Origin: Lepidurus packardi | Taxonomy: Eukaryota; Arthropoda; Branchiopoda; Notostraca; Triopsidae | Length of the DNA: 64,000 nucleotides | Assembly (NCBI GenBank): GCA_023053545.1 | Contig: JAKZAN010000001.1 | Span: 8,948,565-9,012,564, forward strand | Reading direction: 5' to 3' | Shown: one piece after another, positions 31,983 through 43,900 of the stretch | How the letters are laid out: every line of letters begins with the position of its first letter | Position numbering within the stretch: position 1 is the first letter of the stretch | Notes under the pieces: model-generated | What the model saw: only the letters and a program-made list of their open reading frames with translations | Told to the model about the DNA's origin: nothing | Database searches by the model: none | Translations under genes and position numbers: made by a program

Positions 31983-34900
31983 ATGAAGCCGCATTATCCC
32001 AGGATTACCCTCGCGTTCGTCCTCCTCGGTTTGTTAGCACTCGGTAAGCAATTTGTAATTCTTTTTTTCGGAATATCTAGTTCGTGTACAGTGCGTTAAG
32101 ATGACGGTGGTTAGAACCAGTTTGAGGATTCTTATTCATATTAGGTCTGATATGACACACATCCAGCTGTCGACCGAGTGCATGGAGTAGCAAAAGTTGT
32201 ACGTAATACTAGCCGAATGTAGGGGAGCAGTCTTTATGGTTTGGAAGTTGAAGTAGATCCCTGCTCTTTTGTGCAATGGTATTCGTGTTACATAGGGTTT
32301 TTGTAAGGATAATACTCCGGATCGTGGAGCCCATCGGATCCGAAAATCGCTAGAGCTAATGAGCCTGTCACACTGTGCGAAGAAAATACGTTACAATCCA
32401 GACAAACTTGTAAAACCTATGTAAAAACTTGTAGGCGCCTTACCGATTTTTTGCTCTTTTCATTCTTTTTTATGTGGGTCTCCTTTCCTTTTCAAGTACG
32501 GCATGATTGACATGTAAGGGTAGAAGTAGGGTGAGACGCTATAACGCCGCCCAAGATGCAGGAAAAAGCCGAAGAAAATGTGGGAAAAAATAGTTTTTCT
32601 TGTTTTGTTTTTTATCCATGTTTATTTGTGTGCAGGGGCCAAATAAAGTTCCAGAGTTTACATATCTTATTTCTGTGGCTTAAATCCATCGAGAAAATGA
32701 GGAAATTGAGTTTTCTTTTCTCAAGCCTCTTACCTAAACAAACTTTTACAACGTTTTTTGAGAAAACACCAAGGCGCGTGTCAGTGCGGCTCACTGGCTT
32801 CAACAGCACCAGCAGCCTTTGCTCATTTGCATGCCGTTTCCCCCTGGCTTTGCGTGGCAAGAGTTCCTTGAGTTCTGAGATAATAGGCCCACCCGTGAAG
32901 GGAGAGAGTGCTGGGATTTGGGAAAAATGGTCAACATTTTCCCGCTCAGGTCAAAGAGCACTCCCCTTATTGCGTTTCTTTCATATTTTCGAAATTTTGG
33001 GTTTAGGGCTTGGGGGGGGGGGTTGGTTTGGGCGCAAGAGCGTTATTGAAATTTGGGGAAGCTTTGAATATTCACATTCTTAACAGTATCGTCGTCTTGT
33101 CGCGTATTCTCTTCCATTGAATCCTCCGTCTCTTTCTCTGTCTCTCCGGGAAAGAAACAAGAAATCGGCTGCGAGTTTTAAGGGGAGAGGCTTTAAAAAT
33201 AACTAGGACGTGTGTGAAGCTTGTTCCGTTTACAAGCGCTTCGGCAATTTGCCAATCATTTTGAAATTTTCTTTTTCTCAAAAACTATGCCATTATTCGG
33301 AATCCGCGGAGTTCTGTTCTTGGAAAGGTGACATTCAACATTCAGGAAGCTGAAATCACTTTCCTTCTCCAAAAACAGCGTTATTTATGTATTTATATTT
33401 TTGTTTTTCCAACTTAGCTAGCTGGAATTTTGTAATAGACGCTGAATTCACACCCAACTTGGTGCCAAGTTCATTCACACCCAGTCAACTTTCATTTTCG
33501 CTAATTGAGAAAGTTAAGCCGGAACGGTGCGAAATATGCAAAATTTGCCTTTATTAAATCAACTCCCATTGTGGCGAAACGCCGCTTTCCTTCCTTATGA
33601 ACATATACAAGATGTAATGTTAAAATTAGTTAGGTACTATTCAGCTACGTATCAAATATGTAATAAGTCATATTCAAAATCTTTAGCCACTATTCAAATT
33701 ATACAGTGTTCGAAATCAACTATCATTTTCGCTAATGGGACAAGTACCACGAAATGGTGCGAAATATGCGAAACTTGCCTAAGAAAAGACGAATCAACCT
33801 CCATTGTGGCGAAAAACCATTGTGCTTTCCTTTCTCAGGCAAATATCAAATACGTAATGTGTCGTATTCAAATTATTCATGTTCAAAGGGAGAGCAGTGA
33901 CTCACGAACATGCGCAATATTACGTGTTAAAATTAATTAGCTACTATTTAAACTTAATGTTCAAAGCGAGAGCTGCGGACATATAACGTAAGAGTGAATT
34001 TGCACATTCATTGTTGGGGGTGGAGGGATGTAGCTAGTAGCATAAAAATTACATTACGTATGCATTATAGTAGCAGAATCAGGAAGACGGGGATCGGTTT
34101 GGTTTAGACCACATCTGGTCGCATACGTTGTCACATGTCAGTGTGACCTTACCAGCTGCCGTGACGTCACCGCCGTCTTTCGTTCCCTTTTGTTTAATTC
34201 TTTTTGGGGGGTTTTCGTTTTGTTGTAATTTCACGTTAGGGGTTACTGAAGGTATAAAGGGGGTAGAAAGCAATAGCGATGCACTTTTTTATAGTTCTCG
34301 CCTATTCCGGGGCGTCAGTTGAAGCTTTCGAGTTACTTAGCTCAGCCTTTTATTAGAGCAATGGAAGGTCCAGTGTGCCAGCTGCTGGAAAAGGCAAAAG
34401 CAACCAAAACAGCCCCAATTAAACTTATAGTTTTGTTCCTAAGCCGGTTTCTTGGAAGGTCACTCTTATAGAACGTTCTCGGTTCTATTCTGTCCTTTGA
34501 TTTGCCACTTCCTATTTCTTTATGCCCGGGACCAACATAGCACCTGCCTATTATTGTACTCATTGTCCTTTGTCTTGTCGTTCCATTACTCTGCGTTTCT
34601 CGACAAAGTCCCCTGGCGATATTCAAGAAAGTTTGAGAATTTGGAGCGCGCCAAAAGTGCCAAAACCTTAGCATGTATGTTGGCGAGCTAATTTACAAGC
34701 TTCGCCAATAAAGAATGCTGTTGAAATCAAGCAAAGCGTGACGCGCCACCCAGCGATTGGGTTAAAACACACACACACACAAAAAGAAAGAAAATGAACA
34801 ATCGTGCATATTTAACGACGAGAGCGGGAAAACGAGTTATCAGGCCTAGAGGGTTCTTTGAGTGTTCTCCCCATATTCATCTTGGGAGTCTCTGGGGAAT

Positions 34901-37900
34901 AACAACACACCTGTGTGCATATCTGTGTATGCATAACATACTTTGGTGCCTACGTAAACCAAACATGCGGGAAGTTCTCTTATGCCTGACGACGTTCCCA
35001 AGGCCCGAAATTTGCTTTTCTTTCTACCTTTACATCCCTACTCCCCCTTTTTCTCAACTGATACTGGAAATATTTAGAAAAGTCACTCCTGTCTTGATTT
35101 ACTCAAACCAAAAGGGCTTCTGCCACAGTACATCAGAAAGGAAGCAAGGGAAGTCAGGAGTCATCGATACTTCCGCACCTACTTCGTTATTTTCACTTCA
35201 GGGAACCTCCTCAACTCAGCTCTAAACGCATTCTGGAAGCCGTTACTGTTTTAGTTCCAGTTTGAAGGCATCGGACAATTGTTTTACAGCTTCCATTCTG
35301 CTGCTCCGAGTGGGAAGTTTTACTACACGTGTGGCGTCTTGGAGAGGAAGCTAATTAAGGCTAACATGCATAACAAGTTGGAGAAGAAAAGGGGGAGACC
35401 TTTCTAAACTAGTTTAAACCTTGAACTTGAAACAGGCCATGGCAGCGAGTGACCCTTCTGGGTGTCTAATCAAAATTCCGGCCACGGAATACAAAAGCGG
35501 ATCCAGCTTTAAGCCGTGTTTCCATTTCGATTTTTTTCATATTTTGTAATCGTCTATTCAATCTTAACATCCTAAGCTTTATAATAGAGCAAAAAAGGAG
35601 TGGTAGGATTTATGGAGACGGAATGAGAAAATATCATCAAGTGGATTTTGTAATAACGTAACAGAAAGAGATATTCAATTGTTTGTTTCCAGGGGAAAGT
35701 GGTGCGATATTTGTCATTGTCATCAACAGGAAATCTCCGCATCCAGTCCGGTTTAACTGACAAAAGAATTAACGGAAATGAAACAACCGGAAAAACCCTC
35801 ATGATGTTTCTTAACATTTTCCTAGATTTTTCATTTGGGAATGGCAGAGAAGCACAGGATGAGCTATTCCAATTGAAAGATCGTTAACCGCCATCCCACC
35901 CTCACCCCCAACCCTTAGGAGTAATAATACATGGCAAAATCACTCTGAATAATCAATAGCAGCAGGGATTGTTGGCAATAGGGGGAAATTTTTATTACAT
36001 TTGAACGTCGGAGTAGTAAAGGGATCGATTTCGAACAGTTTGGATCCAGTTTTGAGGCCTGCGTTGTCGCCAGTTTTCCCCTTTATTATTTTTCATGGTG
36101 GGGGTAAAGTACAGTACGGTACACACACGCAAGGGCCAAAGCAACTCCCCAAAAGGATTATCCCCTACAAGCAAACGCTCTCCACACCCACATTGCGTTG
36201 TAGTTTCTGCTTTTCTAGCCGCTCCTTTAACCTTATCCCTATCCCAAGTTCCGGTTTGCCCAGATCCGAGAACGATCAATACTCCGGGACAAAACTCCCT
36301 CCGCGAGTGACTGCACGGAGTTCGCGTGTCTTTTGTCGCCAAGACAGCCAGAGCAGTTCATTGACATTATTGGCTAAGCCTACGACACAAGGAATAAAAG
36401 AAACTAAGGCCATTTGGGGCGACGTTGTCGCGTTAAAATTTACTACAATGGTTGTCAGTCACGGGCCAAAACCTATGTCATTCATCATGTCTAAACGGGG
36501 CTGCACCCAATAGTTTGCACACATGGAAACGTTCGAAAATCACGCAAGGCGCCTGAAAAGTTCGTCTAACACTAATCAGCATCAAGTCCCGTGAATTTTT
36601 CCATCGATTTCTACATTGCATGCAAATTTTGACGGAGAAATGGAGAATTGAGGTCAGACAATATTGGGGTCGAAGCGTAGCTTGTTTACGTCAGAGCATA
36701 CAGGCTCAGTGAATCATACAAGACAATAGTTTACATTGAGTAATAGCGACCGTAGAGTGCCTTGTAGCTTCGTGAGCATGAAAGCTATGTGTGAGAAGAA
36801 AATCTTTCCATTAGCGAGGTAATTTGCCTGGGAGTGAGAGACGAACCATTTGGGGTGGCGTTTCCTTGTCGGAAAATTCTTTTAACGACAAATAATCTTT
36901 CCCGTTTCACATTCTCGGTTTTACTTATGGCTATTTAGACAGCCAATCTGGAACTCCCTATCACCCGAATTTTAAATACATTATAGTATAATCAATTGTC
37001 TCACGTTCGAAGCTAAATGACTTAACAGGGAGCTATTGTTGCCGTGGTATTGCTCAATTAACCTTAACGCAATAACGCATGCTTTTGGAACAACTTAAGC
37101 TCAGTTTTAAATGCTTGTGTCACGCAGTAATTGAAGTGACACGAATTTAGCTAAAGCTATTTGTACATTTAATGTTTGGCATTATAATGTAAAAACAGTA
37201 GATGACGCTTATTGTGCTCAAGTTTGTCAAGTGAATATTGATTTTATTAAGCGGAGATTTTAAGTAAAAATCGGAAATATGTACCAAAGAAACCATAGAA
37301 ACAAATCATCGTCTACTTGACACTTTCCCACACGTTTCTTTTTCTACATTCACTACACCCATTATTGTTTATTCTGTAATGATTTTCAACAATTTTGATA
37401 GATGATTGACGAATTCCTAATCTAACGGCCGCTTCCCTGTGTGGCAAATCTTTTAATTTTGCTTGTCGTAAGTTATCAATGTGCGTCAACTTCTCTTTTA
37501 CATTTAAATCAACTCTTTTTCTCTTCGTCGACATTTTTAGATAACCACACGTCTAAACACACCTAAAATTGCGCCTTTGAAACCTACTCCTACGCTTAGT
37601 AGGGTTCTCAACACGACATCCTTTCTAATTTTCTCAGTCAATTAATGGAACTGGTCGTTCAACTGAATAACCTGTTCATTTAATTGACTGGTGAGTTTAG
37701 AAGGAATTTCCCCCTAAGCGTAGTAGTTGGCCGGAATTACAGGATTGATCAAAAAGACATAAAAGCAGTGTCGTTGGTCAATATGAAAAGTCTATGTAGC
37801 AATCACCTACTGTAGTTTCGTACATGTGAAAGTTCTTCTGAAATTTATTCTAATATCCGAAAGCTTGATTCTAATAACCGGTTAAAATGCTATGAATTTA

Positions 37901-40900
37901 TCATTTATAATCGGTCCTTAAACCTTTGATTCCATAAAGTGGCTGATTCTAATAACCCGGTGATCATAATAAGGGGCATCTACTGTAATTGAAAAGTGAC
38001 GCGAACTTAGCTAAAGTTATTTGTAAATTTAAGGTTGGTTATTATAATGTAAATATTGCGTTACTTTCTAACTGTGAAAACCACTTTTTATATGGGGACT
38101 GTTAAGCTGGTTAAACACAGTCATGTTGAGCATCCAAAGAATGAATAGCACAATAGCGGGGCTTTACTTGTTAGATTGTTGAGACGTTGAACGAGCAAAA
38201 TTCGGTTAAGAACATATGCGATTGTAGGGTCGTCATGGGAAATTATTTGAATCCTGACTTCCGTTTTATCTAGCATAACAAAGAGCCTTGACTCATAGGC
38301 AAAAAAGCTTTAAAAAAGTCACCCCAGGAAGTTAAGCCACGCCTCTTACGGTAGGCTCTTTATGTGGGGTGCTCTGTTGTGCTCAACGGGGCTAATTTAC
38401 GACCTTTAGTAGAAAAAATAGGGTGACACTTACAGACCGTATAAGCTATTCGGATATAGCCAAAAGCGTTGAAGCTTTTAGGCTTTTGGGTGATGTGCAG
38501 CAGAGACAAAGAGCGACAAGTCGGCGATGCGGAGCTAAGAGCCATGCATGTTGTTGGGTAGTAGTCGAAGCCGTGTAGCGTCTTTTCATTGTTGGGTAGG
38601 GCCTCGTGACAAGGCACAAGAGGAAGACAAACAGGAAAATCGCGTTGAGCGTTTACTGCTCGCAGAAAAACAGTTGTTGTTTTTTCGTCTAGGACTTTTT
38701 TTAACCTCTGATTTTTTCTTGACTATTATTCTGAGCCAGCTCCTCAAGTAAATGTAAACCGGTGTTTCTGTTTCTTCGAGCCCGCCCATCCGTCTTGTTT
38801 GCAAACAGATGTAAACAACTGTCCTATAACTGCTTTCTTGGGGGGGCTAATGCACGATTGCTGTGCACAGAATTACATCCAGATGTTGAAATAATGTAGG
38901 GAAATCTTTTTAGTTTTGATCTATTTTTTAGATGAAAATTCATACCATTCGCTGAATATTTTTCATAATTCAGTAGTTCGTTGCCGCCATAGTTCAGAGC
39001 TCAACACTGTGATGATAACTTTCTATTCGAAATTACTATTTTCGAATTGTAGAATACTATTTAGGAGGCTAGGATACGACCTCTTATTTTTATGGAGTTG
39101 CGAGGAATCATTTGAATGTTTGAAACGGTTAATTAAGGCTCTCTTATTCCGTAGTTTGGAATAGGCGGTTAGCATAGGGAATTTCGGAACAACTTTTTAA
39201 GAAAACTAGTGCATTTCATGAAAAAATTCTTTGACAGTAAGCTTTACCGGGAATTAGCTATCTATTTCTTTTCTTACTTTCTTATCCAAGGCTTTCACAA
39301 AACAATAACAAACATCAGTGCCATCTGTGACACTTTCCCACCAATAAGCTAAAGTATACGGGAGACGTAATATTTCCGTTATTCTTTCGTTGCCTTCATA
39401 ATTCAGAGGTCAGGACTGTAATTGTTACTTTCGACTCAAAAATACTACCTTGGAACTTCAGGACGCTAGGATGCGACCTGTTATTCTTATGGAATTGCTA
39501 AGGATCATTTGAATGTTTGAAATGGTTAAGTAAAATGGATAGATTGTTGTCTAGCTTTATTAGAGAAACAGTGCAGAATAATGGACTTTCAGGTCAATGG
39601 CTGAATTATTACAGCATTATTCTTTGTGACTTGTTTCGTTTATGTTGCTGAAAGGTTCTCTAATTCGGCTTGAAAGGTGTGTCAGCGGAAGTCATTACGT
39701 GGTGGACAAGCCTCGCATAGCATAAGGCCTTCCCACGCTGCTACACAGCTCATACAGAAGAAAAAAGATGAAAAAAGAAAACGAAAAATTGCGTGATGCA
39801 TGTGGTGCTTAAGCCTAGGATGAAAATAGTTTTTCTTCCTTTTGGAATACAGCGGCGAACCTATGAGGAAGCTCAATAAATATTTTTCTAATATCTGCCT
39901 GAAGATTAATGTCCCAATTTGCATAGAAGGACTCCCTCTAGACCGAGAGAACTCTCCCTCGTTATCGCTTATAGCCTCCACATATCGTTGTCCGTGGCCT
40001 TACATTCCTAATATTTTTTTCACCCTTTCAAAGTTTTTAGCCTGAAGTTTGAAACCTTTTCGGGGGTTTAAACTGGAAGGGGATATACCGGAACGCGTTT
40101 GAAGGTTTACGCCATGTGAAGTCACTTCCGTGGGGTAAAAGGACTTCACACGTGCATTTCATACCACCGGAAACCTTGATTTTTTGTTCTCGAAACTGTT
40201 ACTGTATTTCTTGTCAATTTCGTCAAAGATTTTTCCCCACTTTAGAATATCTTTGTTTATAGTTTTGTGTCGTTCAGAAACGTTTGGGACTCCCGCTCTA
40301 AGACATTTACTGAGCTATAAGGCAAGTTAATTATGTAAAAAGGCGACGAAAAGGACCCTGTTGAGTTCCGTGGGTGGTCAGTTAACAGCAGTTTATTTTA
40401 TTCTAACTTTTTTTTCACGTATGGGAAGATGGGACTTGGGAGTTTTATGACTCGAAACGTGCTCGAAACCACATAGATATAGGCCTGTGAAGGAGACTCT
40501 TGTCTGCACTTCTTTCCTTTTTTTCCTTTTTCTTTTGGATAAATGTACGATGGCGCCTGGTTGGTTCATTCCGTCATTCTTGTCTAACTCTTCTATTTTT
40601 TTTTTTATTTTTTCATTTCGGTTTGCTCTGTGAGTTCTTCACCCGGACGTGAAGTCGAACGTGGAAAACAAGCGCGATCTTTCTTCACAGCTGAGTTAGA
40701 GAATGATTATAAATAAATGTCTTCGTTAGAAGAGAGGAGTTGACAAGATGCGTACAGGGGGAACGCTCTTTAAATTTAGATCGTTGTATATATTTGAAAA
40801 TGGAAAGTGTGTGGCTTGCTTGAGTCCTTTTCAGTTTTTTATGTTTTTTATTTCCCTTAACGTGCTAGAAGGAAAGGGGAAAAGGAGAAGATGCTGATTT

Positions 40901-43900
40901 TTATGGTCCTTGACTTTTCCATTTGAATGGTTAGGATCGTCTTTCAAGCACATTCCCGTTTCAGAAGCCTACAGTTTATGGTTGTAATTGCTCTGTGAAA
41001 AGTTTTGCGTCCTCCATCTTCTAAAAGCTTCGATAGTCCGAGACGTCTTGAGTTACGAGAACTTAGGCTATAATGATTTTTACAGAGTATAGCACCATCA
41101 GCTTGGCACATGTTTTCGGTCCACAGAGGAACTTCAAATGGCCGAGTTAGGTTTTAGCTTGTCTAATTCAGCAACTGTTACCGTTACACATGAACTAGTA
41201 GAACTAGTTAACGTATACTATTGAAGTGAGCTAAGCTATGGGGAATAAAACTTATGTTAATCACATGGACATAAGTTACACTAAGCCACTAGACACGTGT
41301 ACAGTTGCAGAAAAAAGTGGCACAGAAGGATAAACGTAATTCCCTAAATGCACTGTAGTAAAATGGCATTCCAATTGGAACACATAGTGAATTTTAAAAA
41401 AGTGCAACGCTGACGCGAATGTGGGCGAGTGAATCATTGTTGGAACTTGCAATTCGTTGTCACAAAAACTTTCTTTGCTCCTTTGAGAAGATTCCTTTTG
41501 TCTGTTTTCATTCCATCGAAAGTTTCGGGGACATTTTTCAACGCGTTTCTATGGGAACTCTTATTGTTTGGTGAAACTTGGTATCCAATTGTTTTGAAAG
41601 CTTCTCGTGCTGTTGTTTTTGGAAGGGTTCCTGTTTTATTGGTCACTTTAATATTTACATAGTTTACATTAAGCTTCTTTTTGCTTACGACTTTTGCGTT
41701 GGAATTGAGTACGTTTACATTAACATGCTGATTGTTATAGAGAATAAATAACACGGATTGTTAAGTTTACGATGTTTAGAAAGATTTCCTCTTTCCTAAA
41801 AGGGATTAATAATTTGTTGATAAAATTCGAGACAAACAACTTTCGCATTAGTTTCCATCAATGTATTTTTTAAGTTCCTGAACTTCAAGCTTTTAGATAC
41901 TAAACCTTGAACCTCTATCTGTAGATCAAAAGGGAGAAAAGTACCCATTTCTGCAAAAAAAATCGGTTACGGTTTCTAAACAAACCAAGGATTCGGTTCC
42001 GATAAGAGTTGAAGATAGACCCAGCGTTATTTACGCACGAGGTGACATGAGGAATTGCATGTTTACCAAATCTTCTAGCAAAATCTAAAATGGAAGTAAT
42101 TTTTTGTATTGCGAATACTTGTAAATCTTAATCTAGACATTTGTCCTTGAAAAGGAAGGCATTCCATATCAAGTTAACTAACTTATAAGTTCCTGTTTCA
42201 TTGCCAAAGCTTAAGACTCCTGTATGGCTTAACATATTGAAACGAAAGAGTCACAGGTAGCACTGATAGTTTTTATTGTTTCGCAATAGACTTACGTAAG
42301 AAAGTAGGGTAACAAATAGACAGCTAATTGCCGGCAAAGTTTGTACGTTTGTTTTGCTTTTGAAAGGTACGCTTCGTCAAAACAGTTTGCTGTAGCAGCA
42401 CAATGTACCAAATCCAGTCGTCAAACTTTCAGAACAAGATTTCTCGAAAACGGCTTGTCAGATTTGAAAACTTTCTAAAGCAAACATTTTCTTTTGTTAG
42501 CAGCTAGTGCGCAATCATAGGACAGATTTTTAGGAAACATAGCTCTCATAGTTGCAAATTTAATTTGCATCTTGCTAATAAGCAACTCATTTTAAAAATT
42601 GTGCTTTGATTGTGCACTACCTGTGCACAACCTGTGAGCAAACTCGAGAGCCCTGTAAAACAATTTTTTCATGAAATACGCTGGTTTTCTCAAACACGTT
42701 TTCCGAAATTCCCCATGCTAACCGCCTATACCGAGCTAAGGTATACGGGAGCCTTAACTTTTTATTTCAAGTTCGGTTCCAATTCGGCACATAGTTTTTT
42801 TTACGTTCGTAAGGCTTTGCGTTGAGGCGTGTCTAAAACTCCCCAAACAAACGGTCTGCTGTTATATGCAAAAGCAAATTGGCTGTTCTACGTAATTATT
42901 TGCACCTGGCATGACATAAGAGCATTAGGGAAGCAAAATGAAAAATTTGCTGACGTTGATGTTTTAGAACTTCCGTTTCCACCAAGTCTGGGAGCCGAAA
43001 AATTTAGCAAGCTGCATCTAGCTCGTACAGCATCAGCATTTCTAAAAGAAACACCCATTCCCTGGGCATCTGAAACGAGATAAGTTCATTAATCCTCGTG
43101 AGGCCGTATGGTAAACGCTTGAGAAGTTGCAGAGCTTCGTTTTTGGACGTTTGCAGCCCCAGCGCACGCTACCAGAGAGTTGCTAACCTTTTTTTTTCTA
43201 ATTTATGATTTACTTCTACGTCCACGATCCCGGACCGGCCTTTTTTTGTAATTTTATTCTTTCTTTTCTATCAACCCGGAACCTTGAAGGCGGACTTGAG
43301 AAGTTATATGGTATATGTTGGGCAATTCAAGTGGGGGCCGAAAAGAGAGAGAAAAAAAGTAGAAATGTGGAAGGAGTGGCCTTTTGACAATCTCTTGACC
43401 CCTTCTTCAATTCCAGGGTATGAATGGAGGGCCATAATGCACCTTTCATGCCTTTCCGACAGGCCTGTTTAAAAGTTAAGATGTTAGAACCTAAAATTAG
43501 CATACCGATAAGGCCGACAAACCCTTTCATTTCAACTTATTTCGTTGTTTTTTCTTTTTTAGTAGATAAATCTTCCTGCAGGAAATATCTCGGTTTAGTT
43601 GAGTGGGATTGTTTAATTGAATTCAATTGAACTATGAAGAAGTGAGGCACGTGGAAATAGGAAATGATAAAGAGTTAGAGAAGAAATGCAGTGGGGGCTC
43701 CAAGCAGGAAATGCTAAAAGCAACCAACGAGTCATAATAAACAGCTTTAGCATCTCATGATCCGTGTCACGGACGTGTTTGGCAAGATGAGACCAAATTG
43801 CTTCTGTGGAAGAAAATGTTTACGGCTCATATTCGAGGTTTTGAGGTCCGGATCTGCGTCACGGAGCTCAGATTCCATATAATTCCGTTGCGCGAGGTAA

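Noticed and set aside
32556-33083. 175-aa plus-strand ORF
   Set aside because: Phe/Leu/Ser/Gly-rich from T- and G-rich DNA including a G run; no family resemblance and no splice context.
36001-36513. 170-aa plus-strand ORF in the adhesion-gene intron
   Set aside because: Low-complexity Ser/Pro composition, an overlapping 115-aa ORF on the other strand, no domain and no splice partners; read as chance.
42829-43083. 84-aa plus-strand ORF next to MITE copy 3
   Set aside because: Somewhat protein-like (FADVDVLELPFPPSLG) but without homologue, splice sites or conserved motif that I can name.
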